Below the pieces are notes generated by a model, which saw nothing but the letters and a program-made list of their open reading frames with translations, had not been told where the DNA came from and did not search any database. DNA of 64,000 nt, from assembly GCA_963932145.1 (NCBI GenBank), contig OZ010572.1:84253974-84317973 (forward strand), given 5' to 3'. Below are positions 20,963 through 33,304 of the stretch, piece after piece (positions within the stretch are counted from its first letter, which is position 1; the number at the start of each line of letters is the position of its first letter). The stretch is from Acanthosepion lycidas (lineage: Eukaryota > Mollusca > Cephalopoda > Sepiida > Sepiidae). A program made the translations under genes and the position numbers.

Positions 20963-22010
20963 GTAGGTCCTCCAATTGGTTGTTTCAGTACGTGTATTCG
21001 ATTTTTCATGTATTTGATCAAGTTATCAACAATCGTCTGATCCATATTTTGCCACTCTTTTAGCAATGTTTCTTTAAGGGTTACCACTTATGTGATTTTG
21101 GTTGCACGCTCTCGACGTTTTCAGTGAAGGTGCTCCCAAACGTATTCTATTGAATTCCTATCAGGATTTTGGGCGACCCATGTCTGTGACTTGATTCCTT
21201 ACGATTCTTTCCAGGCGTTTGCTACATTACTCGCATGACATGGCGCTCCATCTTCTTGACAAAGGTAGACATTCTTGTAAATCTAATTGGTTTCAAATAG
21301 TGGGAGTAGTCCTTTCGCTAATACTTGACAGTATTTTGGACGATTAAATGACTCATCAACAAGAATCAACTTTGATTTCCATCCAAACCACACAGTGTCT
21401 CACACCATTACTCCAATCCTCCATGTTTCACGGTTGCCTGCAGTCTCATTCTGATTTCTCCAAACATAAACCTGTCTTGGATTCGAATACTAGCAGAATT
21501 TACTTTCATCTGTCCAAATTACAAAATGCGAAAATTCATAATCTTTGCTCTTGAATTCTCTCGCCTAGTCCATACGCCTCTTCCTGATAATCTCTGAAAT
21601 CAAGGGCTTCTTTCTTGCAACTTCTTTGATAACTTAGTTCTTTCAAAGTCTTTCTCACCACATATGGCGATGTTTCCATGCTGTTGGCGACATCTTTGAC
21701 GTTCTGACAACGGTTTCTGATGATTTCCCTCTTCAGTGCCCTTTTCGTTCACACAGACACGATGCTTGGTCTTCCTGAACGTTGTTCCACACGAAAATGG
21801 CTTTCTTCATTAAATTTCTATCTGTCATCTATAATCTCATTCTCTACTATCTTCCTCTCTTACGTCCATAAAACTACTTTTCCAGTAACCCTCTACCTTG
21901 AGTGGCTCTTAGGTATTGTATTGGACAAACAATAGCGTAAAAAATAACGGGCGAATAAATTTTGAAATTCGTTGCAGCCGCACTCTCCCACTGTGAGGCG
22001 CTTGGCTCTC
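20963..22010 (-). pseudogene. Tc1-type transposase relic
   Basis: The minus-strand conceptual translation, with several stops and shifts, gives in order: 'VEQRSGRPSIVSV' and 'TKRALKREIIRNRCQNVKDV' (HTH/GRPR-like linker, about 21815-21690), 'RKTLKELSYQRSCKKEALDF', 'VIWTDESKF' (first catalytic Asp, about 21520-21495), 'GVMVWDTVWFG', 'CQEDGAPCHASNVANAW' (second Asp region, about 21270-21220), and 'TWVAQNPDRNSIEYVWEHLH' (third acidic residue, WPAQSPDLNPIE type, about 21185-21125). Order and spacing fit a DD34E Tc1-family DDE transposase. No intact frame remains. Confidence 0.88.
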
Positions 22011-25000
22011 AATTTCAACCCACCAAATAGACTTAGCTTATACTTTTTTATCGGCCAAGAAAAATAACTTGACACATGTCGTAGCTAAGGTCCCAAGAGT
22101 CTATCCTTGAGATATTTTGTATTTTTTAATTCACTCTTTTATTTATTACATTGATATATCCAGGTTTTCTACACCCACAGCTAAATAAATAATCCATATA
22201 TTGGAAAACATTCTGTAAACTTTCCCTTTTAAATCTTACTAAAATAGAGTTACAACAGAAAAAAAAAATAAAGCTGTTACCATCTCCATGATAAAGTTTC
22301 TTATCATTCTGCTTGAATTAACGATCAAATGTTTTTAAATCTTATCTGTATGAAATGGCTTCCAAAACTACATTACCTTTTTATTTTATAAGGTATATAT
22401 ATTTGACCTGACCGAGATCATTTTTTAGTTTTTAACAATTTTTTTGTAAAATATATTCTCAAGCATCTCATTGGTATGTTGAATATGCAACTATCACTTT
22501 ATCCCATAAATTAATTAGATTTTGTCTCGTCAAAGTACCATTAGAATTCGTACTGATGAACATAGATTGCGTGGTAACTAGTATGCACCAAATTGACCTA
22601 AACAATACTCATCTAAAAAGCTTAAGATTTTCTTAAGTTCTTATAAAAGTGAAATACCACTGTAGTGTATATGACAACAGTCTCCCAACGCTAGTGTTAA
22701 TTCTGTGATTTTCATAGTAAGTTGTATTTTTACGGAGTGGAGTTGCCAGCCGCGCGTCCGACCGATATTGAATTCAAGATTTTTTTCTTTCTCTTAGACT
22801 GGTTGCCAAACCAAGATGCATGGCTCAGTCAGCCCTGCTATTTTTTCCATAGCCGGCAGCAAAAGTAATATACAACCATTTTTCAATCGTGGGAAAGTAA
22901 ATGCAATTATTTCGCTCGGAATTTGAACTTGGCATGTCGATCCACATTCAATGTAGATAATTTCTACGCTAGGCGCACATCCATGAACTTAAATGATCCA
23001 AGCTAAATAAGATCTTCAGTGTACGCACTCTGATTTTGAATTGATTTAACAACTGACAGAACGATTTTATCCATTGCAAAAGCTCCTTAGTACACCAATC
23101 ATAAACGTCATCATACACTTTGCAATGCCGAATTAAAAACAAAAAAGAACCGACAAAATGTCAAGTTTTTGTCTTTTTAATTATCTGATTCTGATAATGA
23201 AGATGAACAAAATGTTTCGAAAATTACGCCCATAAATTCTGGACCATCGTTCTTTCGTACGCAAACAAGAAAAACTCGAAATTAAAAATCCTTGTCGTAG
23301 GTCTTTCTGCGTAAATATAACAAATTATTTTTAGTGGATACTCGTGATTGAATGGACCCTGTTTTTTTAAACAATGTGTATTATCTGCAGGTCTGTACAA
23401 GCTGTGAGATATGATATATGCTGTTTGAAAAACGGGATGTCTACTCAAACACGGTTATCCACTAGCAATAACGTTTGAATTAATGTCGGATGAAAATAAA
23501 TCTATTAATTCTTAAGCTAGATATATTTATATTGTCTGTGTATGTATTTAGGCAGCAAGAGTTTACCCAAACAAGTTTTGTTAGACTTTGTCCGTTGAAT
23601 TTATTTCATTTTTATTGTAATTTTCCAATTCTCGAATACTGTATTAGTATCTCCAAAAATTCGTACATTCTAAAAATATTTTCTGGCTTTAAATAACCCG
23701 AAAAGGTTGATAGATCATAAAAAAAAAACAAATGAATCAATGTAAGGAACTCCTAATTTCAACGTTACTATTTACGAAGTAACTAATTTGTTGTGTAATA
23801 TATTGCATCCCGGAAGGATTTATGCTCGAATGTAAATCACTTTATGTATATATGTATTTATATTTACGTACATCGAGACGCGTTCCCATAACTGTTTTTT
23901 TTTATATTCAAGTGCAAAATATGTATATTAAAACGAAGTGTCTTATACTTACATGGATTGCGAAATCCACGAATACTCTCACACATATATAATGATAAGA
24001 AAAATTTTCGTATAAATAAACATGTGTACGTAGATATTTTTATGGTTTCTGAAAGATAGATATTTTTACACACACATATTTATACATAGACATTGAATCG
24101 TTACATCCTTTCCAGGTTTTCATCTTGCTGCTATAAAATCCAAACCATTTTATTAGTTCATTTCAACAGTGCTATTCTAAAATTGAGTTTTCAATTTCGT
24201 TTTTCGTTTTTTGTTTTTTTTTTTCCTTTTATTCTCTACCGAAATTTTTTCTAATAATTTCGACCTTTTTCTTTTTTATTTCCCAATTTCAATTTTAATT
24301 TTAATCTGCATTTTTATTGATTTTTTTTTTTTTTTTTTTTAAAAACAAAAAAAATCTCTCATGGATCCAATATTTTTTTTTTACTTTTTGGATTTATCGG
24401 AAAATTTTAAATTATTTTTAATTATGATTTTTGTACCGTTTTTTTTAGGTTTTTTTAAATGTTTCCTATTTCCCCTCTCACTGCTTTCATTGATTCATTT
24501 TCTTTTATATCGTTTAATTATTACATAGCCATTTGCATTGATATTTTTGATTGATTCCTTTTGCTAAACTGTTCAGCGTACAATGTATCTAACGTTTTGT
24601 ACCAAATGCTTTTTCCTTCTAATCGTTGTTTCGAAATCAAAAATGAAACGCAGAGAATGATACGAATGACGAGAACTTCAGATATCTAGAGAAAAACAGA
24701 AGATTGTCTGGAAAAATAGCAGGAAATGCCGAAAGAGAAAGTTAAGAACTGATCAATAAAAAGAATTGTAATTGCCAAAGATTGCAAGAAGAAAGAAATG
24801 CGTATGTATCGATAGGTGTAGACAATGTCGTTAGAGACAAACAGAAAAGCAATAATGAACGGAGATAAATGAATGAGGAAAGCGAATGAAATAGATAAAT
24901 AGGAAATTAACGAACACTCAAATAAATATCATAAAACAGATACGAATTCAGAAATAAAATTCGGATACCCCAAAATCGGTGGAAAATTGTGAGGAGAAAT

Positions 25001-25038
25001 AAATATTTGGGTGACACGTCTCTCTTCTCTCTCTCTTT

Positions 25039-25041
<3 letters not shown>
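22011..25041. other. 3-kb stretch, mostly unrecognised
   Basis: AT-rich sequence. At about 22850-22990 a minus-strand tRNA-like segment (a CAAGTTCAAATTCCGAGCG B-box-like block) may be a decayed SINE. 24190-24480 is T-rich. No conserved protein pattern is seen in the short frames. Confidence 0.45.

Positions 25042-25086
<45 letters not shown>
25042..25086. repeat. (TA)n microsatellite
   Basis: A pure TA run. Confidence 0.95.
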
Positions 25087-25088
<2 letters not shown>

Positions 25089-25495
25089 GATGGGGAGAGA
25101 GATAATCTCAGTCTGTAGCTTACCGAATAAAAAGACAAACACTTAAAGCGTGTAAATGTGTATAACACATCATAATCCCTTTTATCAATTCAGTGATGAA
25201 TAACAATCATATAGATGTAACATTATATAGTGAAAATTTCTGATCCAACTTCATTCGCGTGTCAGGTGACACATTTATTGATTCAAGTGCTTGTCCTGTT
25301 TTACGCATTGATAATAAAAGATAAAGAATGATAGCAGTTAAATGCATTCTAGATAAATATAAGCGATTTATTGACATGAATATTATTGATTTAGTTTATA
25401 TAGGCATATTAAAGACGTGTATGTGTGAAAATTCAGATATAACTAAAAATATATCTGTAAAAAGATGTAAGGTTTCGTTTTGTCTTTATTTATTT

Positions 25496-25612
<117 letters not shown>

Positions 25613-25724
25613 CTAACAAACAAAGGTATGAGAGTGAAAAAGTGTCTGTACTTTTCATTCAGGTTAAACACTCATAATATTTACGCAACACACTTTGTTC
25701 CATTTTTTTGTTTCATTGTTAGTT

Positions 25725-26190
25725 TTGTGGTCTTTTCTCTTTCTTTCTCTTTTCTCTTTCTTTCTCTTTTCTCTTTCTTTCTTTCTCTTTTCTCTTTCTT
25801 TCTTTCTCTTTTCTCTTTCTTTCTCTTTTCTCTTTCTTTCTTTCTCTTTTCCTCTTTCTTTCTTTCTCTTTTCTCTTTCTTTCTCCTTCTTTCTTTCTCT
25901 TTTTCTCTTTCTTTCTCTTTTCTCTTTCTCTCTTTTTTCTTTTTCTTTTCCTCTTTCTTTCTTTCTCTTCTCTCTTTCTTTCTTTCTCTTTTCTCTTTCT
26001 TTCTCTTTTCTCTTTCTCACTCTTTTCTCTTTCTTTCTTTCTTTCTTCTTTCTTTCTTTCTCTTTTCGTCTTTCTTTCTTTCTCTTTTCCCTTTCTTTCT
26101 TCTCTTTTTCCTTTTTCTTTTACTTTTTTCTTTCTCTCTTTTTCTTTCTCTTTTTCTTTCTTTCTTTTTCTCTTTTTCTTTCCAAAGCAT
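25725..26190. repeat. Polypyrimidine tract, TTTCTCTTTTCTC units
   Basis: Nearly pure T/C on the plus strand, made of imperfect 'tttctttctcttttctc' units. Overlapping frames on both strands are compositional. Confidence 0.95.
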
Positions 26191-27290
26191 CTCTTACTGC
26201 CTTCACTGTCCATGCATTCAAACTCGTAAAGAATAACCTATCTGACATCGGATCATCTACGGCTACTTTCACTTCCCTTTACGCACCCTTGAGTCAGTCA
26301 CATGATTTCATGCGTAACCAGCTGCTGCCTTTCTACTTTCGCTTTCTCTATTCTATTTTTATTTCTAATTCTTAAATAATTGAAATCGTTTTTATTCATT
26401 TTTTTTATCTTAATTTATTTTAATAACGGGTAAGCTATTTTTTTTTTTACATGTACTAAACTACTTTTTTTAATATTCGAAATATCACATAAGAAAAAGA
26501 AGAGTAAATCTTTGTTATTCTTATTGATTTTCGGAAAGATTCTGATCTATGAAGTAAATTACTACAATTATTTTTATTAAGATATATTAATGTACTGAAC
26601 GAGTAGTGGTCTGACTCCGTAACCCACCCGTTTTAGAATGTCCGAGTGTAGATTTACCACAAAAAATGTTTCCCCAGAGAAGCCAAGGTAGGTAGCAAGA
26701 CAACAATAGACACGGAGCAATCTATTCCAATTAGGATTGATTATGGTCACGTACAATTCCCTTTCTGAGAAGCAAAATAGAAATAAGTTTCCGTCTGGTA
26801 AGCGAAAGCTTAGATGTGAATTAGAAAATTTGCAAGCGCTGGGCACAAAAAGAATATAGCTTTCTTTGAAGAAAATTGCTATGCGAATGTGGTTGCGGTA
26901 GAAAGACATTACAAAAAATTATCAAAATGTGTGATATTTGAAAGTGTCATTTAAAAAATATTAGGTAATATTTACCTATAATACGCATGGTTCACAATGC
27001 AATGTTCTGTCTACAGCAACAGGCAAATTGTCCCCTATTCCAAAACAGTTTAACACAGGCTTCTATGAATTCTGTTGCGGCCTATGTAGATGCCTAGAAT
27101 GATTTGGGAGCATCTAATTTCTAATGCTTGAATTCTTCACTGTAATATCCAAGGTTCGCAAATATACAGAGGGATGGAAAAACCCTATGCACGTAACAGT
27201 TTGATCTTTGATTTCATGCAGATGTTCCTGATTTTTGTTACTTTTTTTTATAGATGGATTTAGTTTTGCGACAGCTGCGATTGTTTGTGA
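26191..27290. other. Unrecognised stretch
   Basis: AT-rich. The frame at 26577-26909 (-) has no recognised motif. No repeat family copy is recognised. Confidence 0.45.
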
Positions 27291-27293
27291 TGC

Positions 27294-27720
27294 TCTTAAA
27301 ATTTTCTATTTTTGAGCCCTCTTCAAATTGGCCCACTACTAATTTTCTATTATTGAGCCCTCTTCGAATTGGCCCACTACTAATTTTCTATTTTTGAGCC
27401 CTCTTCGAATTGGCCCACTACTAATTTTTAACGATTTTTGAGCCCTCTTCGAATTGGCCCACTATTAATTTTCTATTTTTGAGCCCTCTTCAAATTGTCC
27501 CACTACTAATTTTCTATTTTTGAGCCCTCTTCGAATTGGCCCACTACTAATTTTCTATTTTTGAGCCCTCTTCAAATTGGCCCACTACTAATTTTTAACG
27601 ATTTTTGGGCCCTCTTTGAATTGGCCCACTGTTAATTTTCTATTTTTGAGCCCTCTTCAAATTGGCCCACTACTAATTTTCTATTTTTGAGCCCTCTTCG
27701 AATTGGCCCACTATTAATTT
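27294..27720. repeat. 41/44-bp minisatellite with 4-unit higher-order period
   Basis: GAGCCCTCTT cores lie at 27314, 27355, 27396, 27440, 27481, 27522, 27563, 27607, 27648 and 27689. The spacing is 41,41,44,41 | 41,41,44,41 | 41. The 44-bp interval carries 'tttttaacgatttttg' where the others have 'ttttctatttttg'. The first unit of each set has CAAATT and the second CGAATT. This gives a 167-bp period of four monomers. Confidence 0.93.
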
Positions 27721-27819
27721 CCGGAACAACGATATTTATCTTGGTTGAAATGTATTACTCTTTGTTCATGAGCTTGCTTTTTTACCAGATTTAAAAAAAA
27801 AAAAAAAAGTTCTAAAATA

Positions 27820-27994
27820 CAGTGTAACCCGTATATAAGAGACCCGGATATAAGAGAAACTCGGATATGAGTGAGATTTTCTCTGGTCCCAAATTAGAGC
27901 CATACTTACCTAAACAAAATAGACCAAACCCGGATATAAGAGAAACCCGGATCTTCTCCGGTCCCGACAACTCTCTAATATCCGGGTTACACTG
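27820..27994. mobile_element. Pogo/Tigger-type MITE
   Basis: A 175-bp element starts CAGTGTAACCCGTATATAAG and ends with the inverse (ATATCCGGGTTACACTG), flanked by TA on both sides (27818-27819 and 27995-27996). CAGTG termini with TA duplication fit the pogo/Tigger branch of Tc1-mariner. The interior contains further 'acccggatataagagaaa' repeats. There is no transposase. Confidence 0.85.
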
Positions 27995-28094
27995 TAAATA
28001 AAAATAATAAACCATTTTAATATTTCTCCTGATATTTCCGCTGGAAAAAATTGGATACATTATATTGCTAGATCCGTTGCTAGGAAATTGGTTC

Positions 28095-28465
28095 ACTTTG
28101 TTATTTTAGACAATTTTTCTTGCCAGAATCTATTTTACATATTTATAAGCCTACCATTCGACAATGCATTGAATATTGCTGTTACATCTGATCTAGTGCT
28201 TCTGCTATGTATTTAAAAATTCTAGAAAAAATCCAAAGATGCATATGAAATGCTATTGATCCTGAAATTGTGGATCTCTTTTTCATCTTCTTACTTTCCA
28301 GTCAACATTGATCTTCAAAGATTTAAATTCAATGTCAGTCGTTATCTTCCATCTTATATTTTAATTGTTCTTGCTCGTTAATGTTTTCTTTTTATGTCCT
28401 TTCAGAGTCATTAACCCCTCGCATCTTAGTGGTGTTGTTGTCTTGCTTGGTGGGAAATGTTTAAA
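28095..28465 (+). mobile_element. LINE-A 3' end
   Basis: The translation contains 'ILHIYKPTIRQCIEYCCYI', then YLKILEKIQRC, then decayed tail. The 3' UTR has 'cgcatcttagtggtgttgtt' followed by 'gtcttgcttgg', shared with the ends at 11570 and, inverted, at 33340. Confidence 0.8.
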
Positions 28466-29059
28466 AACAAAAAAATTATCTCGCAAGATAAGCTAGCCAA
28501 TCATCATACGACGTCGACGTGCCCAAGATACTAAAATTTATAAAAATAAATAAGTATTAATCTTGTTTTTCGCCTCCCCCTTTTAGCAAAGCTTGTCATT
28601 CAACTTCTAAGTCTAAACATCCAAGATTCCAATTACACGTTAGCCTTCCCAACAACAACAATAATTTCTTCGCATGTTTTTAAACGAAAAACATGGCTTC
28701 TCTCTTGACCAAATGAATTGAACTCCGCTGAGAAACAGAAAAAATACAATAAGCAAATGAAAAATGCATGTTAACATATGTCACCTGGTATTTCATTATT
28801 TTGGTAGAAAAAAGTCTGACTTCAGTGAGTTCCACTTTAGTAGCAAAAAAAAAAAACCGGAAAAAATGAAAATATTAATCCTGTTTTTTCTTTGAGTCTA
28901 TTTTACTAGCTGGTGATTTGCATTGGCATTATGCAAAATGATACACTCTTAACGAATGATTTAGAACAGAATTGCACACATTGTCTTGCCTAATTTTAAG
29001 AGCCGGTAATTGTCGAAATCCACTGTATTCCAGTAACAGCTAGTTATCTTCTTATTCTT
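28466..29059. other. No recognised feature
   Basis: AT-rich non-coding sequence. Confidence 0.4.
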
Positions 29060-30200
29060 ATACGCTATGATCCTTCACGACGTTAGCGATTATGGTTCTC
29101 CATAATTCCGTGTCCTTTGTAGCTGGTAATAAATTTTGTTTTTTTATTCTCTCTCTTAAACCCTGTTTTGCCATCCATTTTCACAAGTTCGTTAGGTAGG
29201 TTATGCACTGTTTTTGTTGTTTTTTTTTTGTCCCTCTCCCATCAGTTTCAAATTTTCCAAAACCACTTCCCTCATATTGTTTCAAGTTTCTTCATTTGTG
29301 AAGAGATTGCCAAGCATTCACTTCCATATACGAGTACTGATATTACATAACACTTCAGTACTCTTTTCGCTGTTTCTAACGAAATTTCCGTTTCTACGGT
29401 GGAGTAATGGATAGCGGCTCGGATTGAGGAATCGGAGAGCCGAGTTCGATTTCCAGTCGAATCCATTACATTCACTTACGTGCTAATATCATTGGTATTA
29501 TAAAGCCTCTTCTCCCCCGCCACCAGCTGTGGGTAAATAGCAGGACAGACCGGGTTCTATATATAGACTTGGATGGTAATGGTCTACAGCAGAAGGAAAT
29601 AGCAACCCACTGCCGGAAAAAATTGCCTCGTCAGTCATGTTTCGAAAGATACATGATCGCCTAAGAGTGTATCACGCATGGCACATAATTGACTTCCATA
29701 TTTTACTTGGCCTTTTGGTAGGCATCTTTCGCTATCCCAATGCATATTCGGATTTCGGTCCTCCGTTAAAACACTTCCCAGATATTTACATTGTTGTGCT
29801 TATTTCATTTTGGTATCTTCAGTTTGCAATTTGCAATTTGCATGCTGGGCTGCCCCTTTTGCCAACAGCCATGCATTCTATCTTCTTGCAGTTGATGTTT
29901 AATCTGTTTCTTCTCGCTTTCCTTCGTTTCCTTTGGAGTTCTTGTAGTTTCCCTTCTGTTCCCGCTCTCAACATTGTCGTCTGCATATATCCCGTTGATA
30001 AGATTGTGACCGCCAATAATGAATGCTTTTATGACTTCTAATGCTCTCGGAATTGCCTCACGGTATAGGTCGAATAGGTTCGCTGAGAAAGCACATCTTT
30101 GTCTTACACCCCTTTCTATGTTTGTGAGTTTACTGAATTCATTTACTATTCGTACGTAGGCGACTTGATCTCAGTGTAGCTTCTTCATCCTTCCAAAATA
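29060..30200 (-). mobile_element. LINE-B RT-to-tail region, with nested SINE-B
   Basis: Minus-strand reading from about 30120: 'GVRQRCAFSANLFDLYREAI', then NGIYADDN (the YADD RT catalytic motif, about 30000-29980), 'INCKKIECMAVGKRGSPACK', 'IRICIGIAKDAYQKAK' (about 29740-29700). After the inserted SINE-B come 'ETEISLETAKRVLKCYVISV' and 'LVYGSECLAIS' (about 29400-29310), then the decayed 3' tail. Frameshifts are present. The catalytic YADD and the later 'LLYGSE' block establish a non-LTR reverse transcriptase. Confidence 0.85.
29395..29690 (+). mobile_element. SINE-B copy nested in LINE-B
   Basis: The tRNA-like head 'ggtggagtaatggatagcgg' and the B-box GAGTTCGATTTCC are followed by the standard body with 'agcaggacagaccgggttct' and the terminal hairpin 'catgtttcgaaagatacatg'. 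It separates LINE-B codons that are continuous in other copies, so it inserted later. Confidence 0.9.
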
Positions 30201-30364
30201 TTTCAAGATAAAACATTTCTTAGTAAAATTTGATTTAGATTTTCCATACTTTTTCCAGATTCCCTAATTTAAAAATTGAAAGAATTCTTTTCATAGCGGC
30301 ATTTTCACATGACTAATGGTGATTCTATCTTTGAAAAACATTTAACGTTCGTTATATTTGAAAA

Positions 30365-30445
30365 AGATGTGTGGGTAGCGTAACGGTTTATGAACATTGA
30401 AAATGTTATTGTGTTATCGAGTTCAAACTCCAGCCGATGACGTGG
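30365..30445 (+). mobile_element. tRNA-like SINE head (unclassified)
   Basis: 'tgtgggtagcgtaacggttt' resembles an A box, and GAGTTCAAACTCCAGC a B box, about 45 bp apart. The body that would follow is replaced by a polypyrimidine tract. Confidence 0.5.
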
Positions 30446-30600
30446 CTTCTTTTTTTTCTTTTTCTGGTTTTCCTTTTTTCTCTTTATTTCCATTTTCTTT
30501 CTTTTTTCCTCTTTTTTCGTCTAATTTTTCTCTTTTTCTTTTTTTGTCTCTTTTTTTATCTTTTTTGTCTCGATTCTCTTTTTTCCTTTTTTTTTTCTTT
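30446..30600. repeat. Polypyrimidine tract
   Basis: T-rich with C, all pyrimidine on the plus strand. It starts right after the tRNA-like head. Confidence 0.9.
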
Positions 30601-31139
30601 TTCGTACGAATAAACTTGGAAACGTATGAATCAAGTTTTTCTTCACCAAGCTTCAATTTAATAGTAAGGTAGACTTTGCTATCTATCTTTGGTTGAGAAT
30701 TCTTCAAGAATAAGAAGTCAGAATTCGAAAATAGTGTGTTGGGACGAGTAAATAAAAAAAATCTTGTGAGAAGAGCAGCAAACCTTAGTGTGGTAAGGAC
30801 TTGTCAAAATATTCCACAGGAGTCTATAGGAATAAAAATAATTTATCATATCCCACAGGCAGCACATCGTCATCTTGGTGACGCGGGAGTAAATACTAAT
30901 TTATATAGATGGGGTATATTTTTTCGTCCAAATGTAATGGCATTTTGTCACTTCTGTTGTTAATGATATTCTTGACAAATATTGGTTTACAGACGCCGAG
31001 AGTTAGGACCATTCATTCCGCGTATACAGTTGAATCATTCTCATTTTCTTTTCTATTCCATTTGTAAGAAGTAATTCAACTCTGTCAGCTTTTTTTTCCC
31101 CCCAGAACTGTTACATTGTGGAAAACTGTATACAGTTGC
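30601..31139. other. Unrecognised stretch
   Basis: Contains a short open frame at 30736-30963 without recognised domain. Nothing else is supported. Confidence 0.4.
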
Positions 31140-31144
31140 TTCCC

Positions 31145-31400
31145 CGATCACGATTGCTTACTGCCAGATCACGTTGAAACATTGGTTCCCGTATGATCAC
31201 CGAAGTTAAGCAACATCAAGCCAGGCCAGTACTTAGTTGGGTGACCGCTTGTGAATACTTATTGTTGTAAGCTTGGATATGCGAGTAATATAATGGGTAG
31301 GAATTGTTAATTGGAGCGCCGAGTTCCACGTTCTATTGGGTTCGTCTTATTCATTTACACGCAAGTACCCTTGGGAAAGCCTTGCATATCTTAAACCGTT
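31145..31400 (+). mobile_element. Composite 5S-rRNA/tRNA SINE
   Basis: 31150-31277 resembles 5S rRNA: 'gatcaccgaagttaagcaac' (box A region), 'ccagtacttagttgggtgac' (box C region), CGCTTGTGAATACTT and a GTAAGCTTGG end. It passes directly into 'gtaatataatgggtaggaat' and GCCGAGTTCCACG, then 'attcatttacacgcaagtac' and CCTTGGGAAAG, which is the tRNA-like head and body of the SINE-B type. The same order occurs at 41625-41880 and 50640-50800 on the minus strand. Confidence 0.75.
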
Positions 31401-31678
31401 ATTATCTCCAAAATGTATAATAAAATTGTATACAAAATATTTAGATTTCGGCATTAAATAATCCATAGATGTGTTGATATGCCGCTAAATAAAAACAACC
31501 AACGGATTACTACAATCCTCACCTCTTTAATCTAGGGTCAACCTTTATCTACTCTACGTATCCTCATAATATGCTCCTATTTCGATCTCCTCATTTAGTA
31601 ATCCTCTATTTTGAAGGTCTCTTTGTATTGGCCGAATATGAGTTAAAAAAAAAACTTTATTTCGCATGTCAAAATATA

Positions 31679-31779
31679 TTAGGCTGGTGCAAAAATAATG
31701 ACGTAATAATGTCGTTTTTTGACGTTAAAAAATACGTCAAAAACGACATTGTTACGTCATTATTTTTGCACCAACCTAA
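31679..31779. mobile_element. Palindromic mariner-type MITE (copy 2)
   Basis: A 101-bp near-perfect palindrome has TTAGGCTGGTGCAAAA/TTTTGCACCAACCTAA ends and a TA duplication at 31677-31678 and 31780-31781. The centre is 'gacgttaaaaaatacgtc'. Confidence 0.95.
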
Positions 31780-31781
31780 TA

Positions 31782-32421
<640 letters not shown>

Positions 32422-32549
32422 CAAAACATTTTTAAAGGTATACTGGAAAAAATATATTCCAGTTATCAGACCCGGTCGGAAATTTCATGGACAATTTATG
32501 TAACTATGAAAAATTAATATGGAGAATTATTTTTAAGATTGTTTTGCTT

Positions 32550-32553
<4 letters not shown>

Positions 32554-32621
<68 letters not shown>
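32554..32621. repeat. (CT)n microsatellite
   Basis: An uninterrupted 68-bp CT run. Confidence 0.97.
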
Positions 32622-32624
<3 letters not shown>

Positions 32625-32798
32625 GTAAAGAATTTTGTCGAGTTTGCATATTTGATTGTTTTTCCTTTTTTAATTCAGATTCTTTTTGTATTATTATTAT
32701 TATTATTATTTTTCACGTGTTTAATCGCGTATTGTTGAGTTTGATTACTCATATTTTTATGTAGTTTTACAAATTTTTACAAGATCATATATATTCGT

Positions 32799-32799
32799 A

Positions 32800-32833
<34 letters not shown>

Positions 32834-33048
32834 TTGAAACGGCTTCTTTCCACGAACCGATACTTTGTGAAACCAAGTCCCAAGAGTATGCTTTACTATA
32901 ACCGTTATCTTACCCAAATATCATTATAAAGTGTCCCTCTTAACTTTGAATTAGTAACTCCATACCTTGTACAAGGGAAGCATTATTGTAAAAAAAAAAA
33001 AAAAAAAAAAAAACTATCTAAAAAACAGACAAACGACAAAACAAAAAC

Positions 33049-33091
<43 letters not shown>
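32799..33091. repeat. Poly-T, poly-A and (ATT)n patches
   Basis: Poly-T at about 32799-32830, poly-A at 32990-33013 and (TTA)n at about 33049-33091. Confidence 0.9.
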
Positions 33092-33092
<1 letters not shown>

Positions 33093-33304
33093 GTTGTTGT
33101 TGTTTGAATGTTTTCACACTCCCATACATACGTACATAGATTATAAAAGTGGACACTAAATTCAACATCTCATGCTCAGACAATCGAGTTTGTGCATGAA
33201 ACACTGTCGCCGGTTCATGTTGACTTCAGTGTCTACTTTTATATTTTCATACGCTCTCTCCATGATAATGATCTCTTTTACCCATAAATATAGCTTCTTT
33301 TTTT

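Noticed and set aside
31150-31277. Functional 5S rRNA gene
   Set aside because: Only the 3' part is recognisable, it diverges from the consensus, it runs into a tRNA-like SINE body, and the same junction recurs at other loci.
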